A stretch of DNA of 43,064 bases. It comes from an uncultured Helicobacter sp. Lineage in GTDB: Bacteria; Campylobacterota; Campylobacteria; Campylobacterales; Helicobacteraceae. The stretch lies in assembly GCA_947177485.1 (NCBI GenBank), contig CAMWUR010000014.1, forward strand, positions 1 through 43,064, given 5' to 3'. Made by a program: the position numbers and the translations under genes. This document shows, piece by piece, positions 15,609 to 23,440 of the stretch (position 1 is the first letter of the stretch; each line of letters begins with the position of its first letter). The notes under the pieces are model-generated. The model worked only from the letters and a program-made list of their open reading frames with translations, had not been told where the DNA came from and searched no databases.

Positions 15609-18155
15609 ATGGACTTTTTTTCCACTTATAATCAGCAAGTGAGCGAGCGCGCCGCGCAGAATGTCCCACCATTGCCGCTTGACGCTGCACAAACTGCCGA
15701 AGTCATCAGATTGCTTTTGACAAACGATAGCCGCAGCAAAGAGCTTAAAGAATTATTGAGTGAGCGCGTTTCACCCGGTGTTGATGAAGCTGCAAAAGTC
15801 AAGGCTGATTTTCTCGATTCGCTTGCTCAAGGCAAGCAATCATGTCAGGCAATCAGTCCCAGAGAGGCAATTGAGCTGCTTGGCACAATGCTAGGGGGCT
15901 ATAATATCGCCCCGCTCATTAACGCGCTCAAACTCGCACCCGAGCTTGCACAAGTCGCAGCTGATGCGCTCAAGAAAACCTTGCTTGTCTATGACGCATT
16001 TGGCGAGATTGTCGAGCTTGCAAAAAGCAATCAATATGCGCAAGAAATCTTGCAGAGCTGGGCAAAGGCAGAATGGTTCACAAGCCGACCCAAAGTGCCC
16101 GAGAAGCTCACGCTCACGGTGTTTAAGATTGATGGCGAAACCAACACGGACGACCTCTCGCCTGCAGGTGATGCGTTCACACGAAGCGATATTCCACTCC
16201 ACGCACAAGCCATGCTCAAAAGCCGCACACAAAATGCGCTAGGACGCATTGAAGAACTCAAGAAAAAGGGCAATCCGCTTGTCTATGTTGGCGATGTTGT
16301 GGGCACAGGGAGCTCGCGCAAATCCGCATGTAATTCGCTTGTTTGGCACATGGGAGAGGCGATTCCTCATATCCCCAATAAAAAGAGCGGCGGTGTCGTG
16401 ATTGGCGGTGTGATTGCCCCAATTTTCTTCAACACATGCGAAGACAGCGGTTGTTTGCCAATTCGTGCTGATGTGAGCGCACTCAATGAAGGCGATGTGA
16501 TTGACGTGTATCCCTACAAAGGTGAGATTCACAAAAATGGTGCTGTTGTGAGCAAATTTGAACTTTCTCCCAATACACTTGCTGATGAGATTCGCGCAGG
16601 TGGACGTATCAATCTCATTATCGGACGTGGGCTCACAGCAAAAGCACAAGAGGCAACTGGGGCAAAAGACGATAGTATTTTTGCTAAACCCACAAACCCA
16701 ACCACGCAGCCTAAGGGCTACTCGCTTGCACAAAAAATGGTCGGCAGGGCGTGCGGCGTTGCTGGAATCGCTCCGGGGACATATTGCGAACCCATCGCCA
16801 CAACTGTGGGTAGTCAAGACACCACAGGACCAATGACACGAGACGAAATCAAAGAGCTTGCCTCGCTTGGCTTTAGCGCCGATTTCGTGTTGCAGAGTTT
16901 CTGCCATACGGCTGCATACCCTAAGCCTGCTGATGTCAAGAATCATGCGACATTACCCACATTTATGAGTTCTCGTGGTGGTGTATCGTTGCGCCCGGGC
17001 GATGGTGTGATTCACTCATGGCTTAATCGCATGGTGTTGCCCGATACTGTTGGCACAGGTGGTGATTCGCATACACGATTCCCGATTGGAATCAGCTTCC
17101 CTGCTGGAAGCGGACTTGTTGCTTTTGCTGCTGTTACAGGTTCTATGCCACTCGATATGCCCGAATCTGTGCTTGTACGTTTTAGCGGCAAACTCCAACC
17201 CGGAATCACTTTGCGTGACTTGGTGAATGCAATTCCATACTATGCGATTAAGCAAGGCTTGCTCACGGTGGAGAAAAAGGGCAAGAAAAATATCTTTAAT
17301 GGCAAGATTCTCGAAATCGAGGGCTTACCCGACCTTAAGGTTGAGCAGGCATTTGAATTGAGCGATGCGAGTGCTGAACGTAGCGCAGCAGCTTGTACTG
17401 TGGCACTCAACAAAGAACCCATCATCGAATATCTCAAATCCAATATCGCGCTCATCAACGCAATGATTGCAGCAGGCTATCAAGATGCAAAAACGCTTGC
17501 ACGACGTGCGCAGAAAATGCAAGATTGGATTAACAATCCACAATTGCTCGTTGCCGACAAAAACGCTGAATACGCCGCTGTGATTGAGATTAATCTCAAT
17601 GAGATTACCGAGCCTATTTTGGCTTGCCCCAACGACCCTGACGATGTTGCGACATTGAGCGAGATTCTAAACGACAGCAATCGTCCGAAAAAGATTGACG
17701 AAGTGTTTGTTGGAAGTTGTATGACAAATATTGGGCATTATCGTGCGCTTGGTGAAGTTTTGAGAGATGAGGGAATGGTGCCCACGACACTATGGATAGC
17801 ACCTCCGACAAAAATGGACGCGAAAATGCTTGTTGATGAAGGCTATTATTCGCTCTTTGGTGCAGCGGGTGCTCGGATTGAGATTCCGGGTTGTAGCTTG
17901 TGCATGGGTAATCAGGCTCGGGTACGTGATAATACAGTGGTGTTTTCTACCTCAACGCGCAATTTCGATAACCGCATGGGTAAAGGTGCAAAGGTCTACT
18001 TGGGCAGTGCAGAGCTCGGCGCTTTGTGTGCAATCTTGGGCAAGATTCCAACCAAAGAGGAATATCTTTCGCTCATTCCCAAAAAGATTGAAGGCAAAGG
18101 TGAGCAAATCTATCGCTATTTGAATTTTAATCTGATTGAATCCTATAGCCTCTAG
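15609..18155 (+). CDS. acnB: Aconitate hydratase B
   Basis: Bifunctional aconitase and 2-methylisocitrate dehydratase of the AcnB type, converting citrate to isocitrate with a [4Fe-4S] cluster in the cytoplasm. The order of domains is that of AcnB: an N-terminal HEAT-like domain (about 1-160), the swivelling domain (about 170-380, with [16 protein letters not shown]), then the catalytic domains. Cluster cysteines are seen in SCMTNIGH near residue 704 and CSLCMGNQ near 762-765, with a third expected in [11 protein letters not shown] near 437. The length of 848 residues matches the family. The start has AAGGAG. It is transcribed alone and ends at an inverted repeat (18163-18178). AcnB enzymes can also act as iron-responsive RNA-binding proteins; nothing here tests that. 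Confidence 0.97.
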   Translation: MDFFSTYNQQVSERAAQNVPPLPLDAAQTAEVIRLLLTNDSRSKELKELLSERVSPGVDEAAKVKADFLDSLAQGKQSCQAISPREAIELLGTMLGGYNIAPLINALKLAPELAQVAADALKKTLLVYDAFGEIVELAKSNQYAQEILQSWAKAEWFTSRPKVPEKLTLTVFKIDGETNTDDLSPAGDAFTRSDIPLHAQAMLKSRTQNALGRIEELKKKGNPLVYVGDVVGTGSSRKSACNSLVWHMGEAIPHIPNKKSGGVVIGGVIAPIFFNTCEDSGCLPIRADVSALNEGDVIDVYPYKGEIHKNGAVVSKFELSPNTLADEIRAGGRINLIIGRGLTAKAQEATGAKDDSIFAKPTNPTTQPKGYSLAQKMVGRACGVAGIAPGTYCEPIATTVGSQDTTGPMTRDEIKELASLGFSADFVLQSFCHTAAYPKPADVKNHATLPTFMSSRGGVSLRPGDGVIHSWLNRMVLPDTVGTGGDSHTRFPIGISFPAGSGLVAFAAVTGSMPLDMPESVLVRFSGKLQPGITLRDLVNAIPYYAIKQGLLTVEKKGKKNIFNGKILEIEGLPDLKVEQAFELSDASAERSAAACTVALNKEPIIEYLKSNIALINAMIAAGYQDAKTLARRAQKMQDWINNPQLLVADKNAEYAAVIEINLNEITEPILACPNDPDDVATLSEILNDSNRPKKIDEVFVGSCMTNIGHYRALGEVLRDEGMVPTTLWIAPPTKMDAKMLVDEGYYSLFGAAGARIEIPGCSLCMGNQARVRDNTVVFSTSTRNFDNRMGKGAKVYLGSAELGALCAILGKIPTKEEYLSLIPKKIEGKGEQIYRYLNFNLIESYSL

Positions 18156-18162
18156 TCTCTTT

Positions 18163-18178
18163 CCCGCCTCACGGCGGG
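18163..18178. terminator. GC-rich hairpin between convergent acnB and the M48 protease gene
   Basis: CCCGCC and GGCGGG are separated by TCAC. It lies 7 bases after the acnB stop and 9 bases past the stop of the opposing gene. No T-run follows on either strand, so it is an imperfect, possibly bidirectional terminator or transcript-end stabiliser. Confidence 0.5.
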
Positions 18179-18186
18179 GATGATTG

Positions 18187-18936
18187 CTAGCGCGATTTTT
18201 GTTTGATGAGGCTTTGGAGCTGCGCGATTCGCTTTGAATCGCTCGGGTGAGTTGAGAAAAAGTCAAAATCCGAGCTTCGATTAGACGCTGCCATTTTTTG
18301 CCAGAATCGTGGTGCTGCTTGTGGGTTGTAGCCCGCTTTTATCATGAGCTCGAGTCCTGCTTTGTCGGCTTCAAGTTCTCTGTCGCGTCCATAGGGGAGC
18401 ATGACACCATATTGACTCACAACTGAATATGCCCCGCTCACAAGCGGCGCATAATCGGGCGCAAAATTTGCTGCAAGCGTGCTTGTGAGCTGTTGTCCCA
18501 TATCAGAGACTTGTGCCATGCTCATACGTTCTGCTCCGTGTCGCAAAATCGCATGCGCGATTTCATGTCCCATAATCGTGGCGAGCTCGTCATCATTGCT
18601 CACAAAGGGCAAAATCCCCGTATAGACAAACACCTTGCCTGTTGGCAGACAAAAGGCATTGACGCTTTTGTCTTCAATCACATAAAATTCCCACTCAAAA
18701 TCAGGTTGGTTTGCCGCTTTGGCAATCTTTTGCCCCACGCGCGTAACCTGCGCAATCGCTTTTTTGTTTGTACTCAATTTGGCTTGTTGCAGAATCTCAT
18801 CGCGCCCACTCTCGCCAATCTGACGCTCTTGCTCGGGCGTGAGCAGCATGAGCTGTGAGCGCCCATAGGTTTGCGTACAAGCACTCAACAAAAAGACGAG
18901 CAATGCCGCAAGGCTCGTTTGAAACCAATATTGCAT
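18187..18936 (-). CDS. M48-family metalloprotease, lipoprotein
   Basis: A periplasmic zinc metallopeptidase of the Oma1/LoiP/BepA type, anchored as a lipoprotein. The N-terminus is a lipoprotein signal, with lipobox LLSAC placing the modified Cys at residue 20. The zinc motif HEIAH lies at 124-128 in IMGHEIAHAILRH, and the third ligand glutamate is in GRDRELEADKAGLELM. The domain ends without the C-terminal TPR region found in BepA. I start at ATG 18936, which has AAAGGA at a spacing of six; a longer frame would run into the upstream YciI-like gene. The likely role is quality control of envelope proteins. It follows the YciI-like gene by 16 bases, so both may share a transcript. Confidence 0.9.
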   Translation of the reverse strand: MQYWFQTSLAALLVFLLSACTQTYGRSQLMLLTPEQERQIGESGRDEILQQAKLSTNKKAIAQVTRVGQKIAKAANQPDFEWEFYVIEDKSVNAFCLPTGKVFVYTGILPFVSNDDELATIMGHEIAHAILRHGAERMSMAQVSDMGQQLTSTLAANFAPDYAPLVSGAYSVVSQYGVMLPYGRDRELEADKAGLELMIKAGYNPQAAPRFWQKMAASNRSSDFDFFSTHPSDSKRIAQLQSLIKQKSR

Positions 18937-18952
18937 TTGCATTCCTTTTTGT

Positions 18953-19252
18953 TTATGATTGCAAAAATGATTTGAGCAATGTGCTATGTAGAACGGGCGT
19001 GAATTCGAGAATCTCATAACGTGCGAGATTCTGTTGCACAAATGGGTCTTGTTTGCTAAAGCTTTCTGCAGCGGCTCTGTTAGCAAATTTGCCGATAATC
19101 ACGCCCCCTTCACGCGGGGTGCGCGGACCTGATGCGAGCAAAAAACCTTTGTCATAGCCTGCTTGCAAATAGCTACGATGCGCGGCGAGGTTTGCCTCGA
19201 TGTCCTCAAGCGGCGCTGTGTATTGAACGAGTAGGACAAAAAGATTGTTCAT
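18953..19252 (-). CDS. YciI-like protein
   Basis: This 99-residue protein is of the YciI family, small dimeric ferredoxin-like-fold proteins of unknown function. Visible features are the N-terminal strand LFVLLVQYTAPLEDIEANLAAHRSYLQ with its His-containing helix, GFLLASGPRTPREGGVIIG, and the downstream DPFVQQNLARYEILEFTPV. These match the conserved blocks of the family, where the His and Asp have been suggested as an active site. The start ATG 19252 has AAGGAG at a good distance and a -10 (TAGAAT) at 19289-19284. The M48 protease gene follows closely. No substrate can be suggested. Confidence 0.85.
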   Translation of the reverse strand: MNNLFVLLVQYTAPLEDIEANLAAHRSYLQAGYDKGFLLASGPRTPREGGVIIGKFANRAAAESFSKQDPFVQQNLARYEILEFTPVLHSTLLKSFLQS

Positions 19253-19283
19253 GAAAAACTCCTTGATGTGATTTGGTGCGCCG

Positions 19284-19289
19284 ATTCTA
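19284..19289 (-). promoter_or_regulatory. -10 box (TAGAAT) for the YciI-like gene
   Basis: TTAGAAT is read on the minus strand in the short gap downstream of hemD. It suggests the YciI-like and protease genes have their own promoter and are not only read through from hemD. Confidence 0.4.
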
Positions 19290-19303
19290 ACATATTTTGC
19301 GGG

Positions 19304-20017
19304 CTATTCTCTCGTATCCGCGAGTGTTTTGGCAAGCGCCACGCATGCCTGAAAGCTCGGCTTGGGTGCAATCTGCGCGTTTTTTTGCGCCTCTTTGTCG
19401 AGGGCTTCAAAGGTGCTTTTGCCAATCGTAACCGCTTGGTAGCTTGGTTGCCAGCCAAACCGCGCGACAAAGTTTTTGTAGCTCGAAGGCGCACCAAAAA
19501 TAATGACAGAATCATGCGGCGGCGGTGCGAAATTTTGCGGGTTTGGCACGCTCTCATAGACAACAATTTCGCTTGCGTTCAAGCCCTCGCCATGCAGGAT
19601 TCCAACAATATCGCGAAAGCTTTCGCGCGCCTTGCAATACAGAATCGGTTGCGCTGGTTTCGCGGCGCATATCAGCGCAGCGAGGCAATCTCCCGTTGCG
19701 TTTTCGGGCATTCCGAGCACGATTCCTCCCGCTTTTACAAACGCGTGGCGCGTGCTCTTGCCCACAACAAATCCCCGCTTGCCCCGCAACGAAATGCCCG
19801 CATTTTGCAAGGCAAACACGGCATTTTGCGAGCTCAACACAAGTGCAAACTTTTCTAGCGCGCTGTCTAGTGCCTGTGGATTCTCGCTAGCTAAAGCATC
19901 GCCAAGTGCGCTGCGCCATTGTGCAAAATCGGGTTGCAAAAAGACGATTTGCAACAATGGAAGAGTGATAACCCCTTCAAATTGGGCGACTCCGATGAGG
20001 TAAATGGCGCGTTGCAT
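19304..20017 (-). CDS. hemD: Uroporphyrinogen-III synthase
   Basis: This enzyme cyclises hydroxymethylbilane to uroporphyrinogen III in haem synthesis. HemD sequences are poorly conserved; the recognisable parts are the two-domain layout and the second-half block VIIFGAPSSYKNFVARFG followed by YQAVTIGKSTFEAL, which corresponds to the family's 'F.S...V..F' and 'IG..T...L' motifs. The length of 237 residues is normal. I use ATG 20017, preceded by AAAGGAACACA, rather than the upstream in-frame ATGs. No other haem gene is adjacent. Identification is good but rests on short motifs and length. Confidence 0.82.
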   Translation of the reverse strand: MQRAIYLIGVAQFEGVITLPLLQIVFLQPDFAQWRSALGDALASENPQALDSALEKFALVLSSQNAVFALQNAGISLRGKRGFVVGKSTRHAFVKAGGIVLGMPENATGDCLAALICAAKPAQPILYCKARESFRDIVGILHGEGLNASEIVVYESVPNPQNFAPPPHDSVIIFGAPSSYKNFVARFGWQPSYQAVTIGKSTFEALDKEAQKNAQIAPKPSFQACVALAKTLADTRE

Positions 20018-20126
20018 TGTGTTCCTTTGTGTCGCCATGCGCATTTGGAGCACATGGCAATGTTTTTAATGATAGCTTAACATTTTTTTGGGCATAATGA
20101 GACAATTTTTCGTGAGGAGAGTGGCT

Positions 20127-20810
20127 ATGTTAGATAGGGTGTTTAGTATTGCGGGGCTGATTTCGCATGACAAAAGCTTTGAAATTGGGTTCTACACTGT
20201 GTTGGTTGCAGTTATCGCGCTTCTTTTGGCGCGTGCGGCAACAAGCCGACTACAAACGGTTCCTGGACCGCTTCAAAACTTTTTTGAGACATTGCTTGGT
20301 GGAATTATCAGCACGGCAAAGGAGGCGATTGGCGAAGAAAAAGCGCGACATTATCTCCCGCTTACAGCGACTTTGGCAATTCTGATTTGTATCGCAAACT
20401 TGCTTGGAATCATTCCGGGATTCGAGGCGCCAACGTCGAATATCAACTTCACACTAACGCTCGCGCTAATTGTTTTTGTGTATTACAACTATGAGGGTAT
20501 CCGCACATTTGGTGTTGCGCGCTATTTTGCGCATTTTGCGGGTCCGCTTCCCATTCTAGCGCCGTTTATGTTTGTGATTGAAATCATCTCACATTGCTCA
20601 CGCGTGATTTCGCTCTCGTTCCGTCTTTTTGGGAACATCAAGGGCGATGATATGTTCTTGATTGTGATGTTGTTCCTTGCGCCTTGGTTTGCGCCTCTGC
20701 CTGCCTATTTGATTCTGACCTTTATGGCATTCTTGCAGGCATTCATCTTTATGATTTTGACGTATGTTTTCCTTGCAGGCGCTGTGCTTGTTTCTGAAGA
20801 AGGACATTAG
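20127..20810 (+). CDS. atpB: ATP synthase F0 subunit a
   Basis: The a subunit forms the proton half-channels next to the c-ring in the inner membrane. Five or more hydrophobic segments are visible. The essential arginine lies in [15 protein letters not shown] near residue 167, and the last membrane helix contains the conserved [16 protein letters not shown]. The length of 227 residues is that of Campylobacterota proteins. The start is ATG 20127, preceded by GAGGAG, not the in-frame ATG at 20088. It is isolated from other atp genes, as in other Helicobacter. The ThiE-like gene starts 5 bases after its stop, so they are co-transcribed. Confidence 0.96.
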   Translation: MLDRVFSIAGLISHDKSFEIGFYTVLVAVIALLLARAATSRLQTVPGPLQNFFETLLGGIISTAKEAIGEEKARHYLPLTATLAILICIANLLGIIPGFEAPTSNINFTLTLALIVFVYYNYEGIRTFGVARYFAHFAGPLPILAPFMFVIEIISHCSRVISLSFRLFGNIKGDDMFLIVMLFLAPWFAPLPAYLILTFMAFLQAFIFMILTYVFLAGAVLVSEEGH

Positions 20811-20815
20811 AGATT

Positions 20816-21382
20816 TTGAGCAAGGCGCTCAAAGCCTATCTCATCACCTCGCCTGCCTATTATCCACCCGAGCGTGATGCTTTTACGCGCGCTTTTACGC
20901 GCGCTTTGGTGGTGCATCGTCCGTATGCTGCCCTGTTGCGTGGATATGCAGAATCGGCAGACTATGAGCAAATTGCGCATGTGTTTGTAGTGCTATGTCG
21001 CAAGTTTGCTTGTTTGCCTTATGTGAGTGCTGATGTTGTTCTAGCACGTAATCTTGGAATCGGCGTGCATTTGCGCGCTCATCAGCGCGATTCTATTGCA
21101 TTGCTCGCAAAAGAGCGGCATGTTTTTTATAGTGCGCATAGTTTTGATGATATGCTGTTTGCACAAGAACAGAATGTGCATGCAATGACGATTAGCCCTA
21201 TTTTCCCCACGCCGAACAAACCCCCTCCGCTCGGGCTTACAAAACTACAAGAAATCATGCGTACTTATTCATTTCGGGCTGATGTTTTTGCGTTGGGAGG
21301 CATTATTAGCACAAAACATTGTGAATCTTTAAGAAATTCTGGTGTTACAGGTTTTGCAAGCATACGTTACTTTATCACTTAG
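20816..21382 (+). CDS. ThiE/TenI-like thiamine phosphate synthase family protein
   Basis: This is a TIM-barrel protein of the thiamine-phosphate synthase/TenI family, shorter (188 residues) than true ThiE (about 210). The recognisable parts are YLITSP at the N-terminus, GIGVHLR near residue 82, and MTISPIFPTPNKPPPLGL near 122-139, which matches the ThiE 'GP.F.T.TK....LG' region, then FALGGI. The usual 'ND' diphosphate-magnesium site before GVHL is not visible (ADVVLARN), so ThiE activity is doubtful and a TenI-like or lost function is possible. The start is TTG 20816, with AAGGA 12 bases upstream inside the atpB end. It probably depends on the atpB transcript. Confidence 0.7.
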   Translation: MSKALKAYLITSPAYYPPERDAFTRAFTRALVVHRPYAALLRGYAESADYEQIAHVFVVLCRKFACLPYVSADVVLARNLGIGVHLRAHQRDSIALLAKERHVFYSAHSFDDMLFAQEQNVHAMTISPIFPTPNKPPPLGLTKLQEIMRTYSFRADVFALGGIISTKHCESLRNSGVTGFASIRYFIT

Positions 21383-21391
21383 CGCATTTGT

Positions 21392-21415
21392 ATAGAGATA
21401 ATCTCTATCATTAAC
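21392..21415 (+). promoter_or_regulatory. Inverted repeat / Fur-like site upstream of cytochrome c peroxidase
   Basis: ATAGAGA and TCTCTAT flank TAA at 21392-21408, a 7-bp hairpin right after the ThiE-like gene stop. The overlapping 19-mer at 21397-21415 matches the classical Fur box at 14 of 19 positions by hand count. It could be a weak terminator (T-rich sequence follows) or a repressor site for the peroxidase gene about 57 bases before its -10. Confidence 0.35.
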
Positions 21416-21472
21416 AATTTTTATTCCATGCTATTTTTTCTTTGTTGCATTCTTTTTGTTATTTTTTTGTGT

Positions 21473-21478
21473 TAGAAT
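21473..21478 (+). promoter_or_regulatory. -10 box (TAGAAT) for cytochrome c peroxidase
   Basis: GTGTTAGAAT lies 37 bases upstream of the GTG start, preceded by long T-runs characteristic of promoters in this group. Confidence 0.6.
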
Positions 21479-21514
21479 CACTTGTTTAGATTTATCACCC
21501 CAAAGGAGGTTCTA

Positions 21515-22543
21515 GTGAAACGATTTGTGATGTTTTCATCTGTTGTCATGGCATCGATGCTATCTTTGAATGCTGCCGATTTGATAGAGGAGGCAAAAGC
21601 GGTTGGATTGCGCCCATTGCCAAAAGACCAGCAAGGCGTAGAGGCAGTTTTGAAAGAGAATGGCATTGCATTTAGTCAGTTCACCAACGAAAAAGCAGAG
21701 CTTGGCAAAAAACTCTATTTCGAGCCACGTCTCTCAAAGAGTGGGCTTATTTCGTGTAATACCTGTCATAACTTAGGTATGGGAGGAGCAGATGGAATCT
21801 CTGCAGCCGTAGGGCATCGTTGGACAGCAAACCCACATCATCTCAATTCACCTACCGTTTATAATTCGGTGTTGAATACAACGCAGTTTTGGGACGGACG
21901 TGCCGGAAGTCTTGCAGACCAAGCCAAAGGTCCCATCGAAGCCGAGCCCGAAATGGCAACACCTGCAAAATTGGCGGTTTCAAAAATCAGCTCGTTGCCC
22001 GAATATGCGAGCGAGTTTAAAAAAATCTATGGCAGAAGCGGTGTAACATTTGACAATATCGCCGATGCGATTGCGACTTTTGAACGCACACTCATCACGC
22101 CTTCGCGCTTCGATAAGTTTCTCGAAGGGGACGCAAAGGCGCTTAGCAAAGACGAGCAGGCAGGCTTGAGATTGTTTATTGACAAGGGCTGCATCGCCTG
22201 TCATAATGGCGTGAATCTTGGTGGTTCTATGCAGGCTTTTGAGGTTGCAGGTAAGTATAAATTTGCAACACTTGGGGATTTCAAGGGCGATGCAAATGGT
22301 ATGGTCAAAACCCCAACTTTGCGTAACATTGCCGAGACAGCGCCCTATTTCCACAACGGTGCAGTTTGGTCATTGACTGAAGCGATTCAGGAAATGGGCA
22401 GCATTCAGCTAGGAATCAAGATTAGCAATTCTGAAGCAAAAAGCATTGCGACGTTTCTTGGTTCTCTCACGGGAGAAAAACCCACAATCACCTATCCACA
22501 GCTCCCGATTGCAACAGAGAAAACGCCCAAGCCGGAGTTATAA
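21515..22543 (+). CDS. ccp: Di-haem cytochrome c peroxidase
   Basis: A periplasmic enzyme that reduces hydrogen peroxide to water with electrons from cytochrome c. A signal peptide (VKRFVMFSSVVMASMLSLNAAD) is followed by two CxxCH haem sites, CNTCH near residue 81 and CIACH near 226. Other conserved parts are NSPTVYNSVLNTTQFWDGRAGSLADQA and MVKTPTLRNIAETAPYFHNGAV, the latter with the expected methionine and calcium-site region. The length of 342 residues is normal for the family. The start is GTG 21515 with a perfect AAAGGAGG five bases away. It is transcribed alone. Protection from oxidative stress in a microaerophile is the known role. Downstream begins the repeat nest at 22544. Confidence 0.95.
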   Translation: MKRFVMFSSVVMASMLSLNAADLIEEAKAVGLRPLPKDQQGVEAVLKENGIAFSQFTNEKAELGKKLYFEPRLSKSGLISCNTCHNLGMGGADGISAAVGHRWTANPHHLNSPTVYNSVLNTTQFWDGRAGSLADQAKGPIEAEPEMATPAKLAVSKISSLPEYASEFKKIYGRSGVTFDNIADAIATFERTLITPSRFDKFLEGDAKALSKDEQAGLRLFIDKGCIACHNGVNLGGSMQAFEVAGKYKFATLGDFKGDANGMVKTPTLRNIAETAPYFHNGAVWSLTEAIQEMGSIQLGIKISNSEAKSIATFLGSLTGEKPTITYPQLPIATEKTPKPEL

Positions 22544-22547
22544 TTAA

Positions 22548-22604
22548 GGAATCGCAAAAGCTCATTTTGCTGTCGCTCACGGAAGTAATTCCGAGCACTC
22601 CCTA
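22548..22604 (+). repeat. Left arm of a 55-60 bp inverted repeat pair
   Basis: It begins GGAATCGCAAA, contains TTGCTGTCGCT and CGGAAGT.ATTCC, and ends CTCCCT. The reverse complement of 23341-23402 has the same words in the same order, with an insertion of about 3 bases. The arm starts 5 bases after the ccp stop codon. Confidence 0.7.
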
Positions 22605-22606
22605 TC

Positions 22607-22695
22607 GTCATTGCGAGCGTCCGTTAGGACGCGTGGCAAACAACGACGTTGGACAACCAAGAATCGTTGTTTGCTTCGCTTATGCTCGCCATGAC
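22607..22695. repeat. GTCATTGCGAG-type palindromic element, complete copy
   Basis: The left end GTCATTGCGAGC and the right end GCTCGCCATGAC are inverted with one mismatch. Inner parts GTGGCAAACAACGAC and TCGTTGTTTGCTTCGC also pair. The left arm holds a small perfect hairpin, CGTCC-GTTA-GGACG. Repeats beginning GTCATTGCGAG are common as non-coding palindromes in unrelated bacterial genomes. Confidence 0.75.
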
Positions 22696-22703
22696 GTTAA
22701 AAT

Positions 22704-22764
22704 AGAGGTGCGATTTTAGTCGCACTCATGATTTGATGTGTGCGTTTGAAATCGCACTTTCAAT
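22704..22764. repeat. GGTGCGATT-type palindromic element, copy 1
   Basis: GAGGTGCGATTTTAGTCGCAC and the later GTGCGTTTGAAATCGCAC form nested inverted repeats around TCATGATTTGATGTG. The same centre, in opposite orientation and with a 3-base difference, is found in the copy at 35767-35830, which shows they are one family. Confidence 0.7.
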
Positions 22765-22816
22765 TCTTGTCTAGTTTTCATATTTGCTTGCGCTTCTCTA
22801 CTCGGTGTTTTTCTTC

Positions 22817-22899
22817 TTAGGGGACAAGGGGGAGCTTAATTGCCAAAGCAAACACAATGTGGTTGCATTTCTTATGATAATTTGCCCCCTTACCCCTAA
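22817..22899. repeat. Long imperfect hairpin with G-run and C-run arms
   Basis: TTAGGGGACAAGGGGG (22817-22832) pairs with CCCCCTTACCCCTAA (22885-22899). The enclosed part has a further weak inverted repeat around CAATGTG. No T-run follows. I saw no second copy in the window. Confidence 0.55.
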
Positions 22900-23056
22900 A
22901 ACCTCCAAACCCCTGCACGCTTTTTAAATGTGCGTTGCACTTGCATTATGCCAATAGTCCACAGCGCGGTGGTCGGGGATTCTGGAATTGATGAGCAATA
23001 GCACGTCAAAGCATTGCAAATTGCTGCGCTCGTTTTACTCGCTTGCACTAGTGATT

Positions 23057-23110
23057 CGGAGGCTGGATTCAGTCGCACATTTAACGGGTGCGATTGAAAT
23101 CGCACCTCCA
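23057..23110. repeat. GGTGCGATT-type palindromic element, copy 2
   Basis: GGAGGCTGGATTCAGTCGCAC and GTGCGATTGAAATCGCACC, then TCC, form an imperfect inverted repeat around ATTTAACGG. The outer words GGAGG and CCTCC are shared with the copies at 22704 and 35767; the centre differs. Confidence 0.65.
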
Positions 23111-23122
23111 AAGATTCCAAAC

Positions 23123-23164
23123 GTCATTGCGAGCGTCCGTTAGGACGCGTGGCAACCAACGACT
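23123..23164 (+). repeat. GTCATTGCGAG-type element, left half only
   Basis: The first 33 bases are identical to those of the complete copy at 22607, including the GTCC-GTTA-GGAC hairpin and GTGGCAA. The right arm is missing or decayed. Confidence 0.7.
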
Positions 23165-23340
23165 TCAGGTAACACAGAATCATTGTGGATTCTTGCAATA
23201 ATAGAAGCCTAAATCAAATTGTGGACGCTCACGACAACGGAAGCTCGATTCTTGTGTGATACCAAATATGATACCTTGCGCCCCGCGGCGTAAGACGCGG
23301 CGCGATAAGGCAGCGAAAGCTCGCGGTCGCGCGTAACTTT

Positions 23341-23402
23341 AGGGAGCTCGCGGGGAATGACTTCCGCAAGCGACAGCAAACACGTTCCGCATTTGCGATT
23401 CC
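23341..23402 (-). repeat. Right arm of the inverted repeat pair that starts at 22548
   Basis: Read on the minus strand it begins GGAATCGCAAATGCGG and ends GAGCTCCCT. It ends 15 bases before the trpF -10 box, so it supplies the -35 region of that promoter. Confidence 0.7.
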
Positions 23403-23416
23403 AATGGTGTATGTGT

Positions 23417-23422
23417 TACAAT
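23417..23422 (+). promoter_or_regulatory. -10 box (TACAAT) for trpF
   Basis: ATGTGTTACAATG lies 19 bases before the TTG start and directly after the right repeat arm. The leader would be very short, about 10 bases, but still includes AAAAAGGA. Confidence 0.5.
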
Positions 23423-23440
23423 GCTCAAAAAGGAATGCGT

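Larger units (their letters stand above)
22544..23434. repeat. Gene-free repeat nest between ccp and trpF
   Basis: About 890 bases hold no believable gene; the 74-codon frame here has no ribosome site and runs across the palindromes. In order it contains an inverted-repeat arm (22548-22604), a GTCATTGCGAG palindrome (22607-22695), a GGTGCGATT palindrome (22704-22764), a long G/C-run hairpin (22817-22899), about 150 bases in which nothing is recognised, a second GGTGCGATT-type palindrome (23057-23110), a half GTCATTGCGAG element (23123-23164), GC-rich short inverted repeats near 23281-23334, and the second inverted-repeat arm (23341-23402). It looks like a site where small non-coding elements have accumulated. 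Confidence 0.8.

Noticed and set aside
20880-20910. Tandem repeat of about 12 bases (TTTTACGCGCGC) at the start of the ThiE-like gene
   Set aside because: It is only two copies, in frame (repeating F-T-R-A), and could not be supported as a variable locus.
22896-23120. Frame of 74 codons in the repeat nest
   Set aside because: It crosses palindromic repeats, has no ribosome site and no recognisable sequence.
22544-23434. CRISPR array
   Set aside because: The repeats are palindromic, unequal in spacing, in both orientations and recur in distant gaps. There are no regular spacers and no cas genes.
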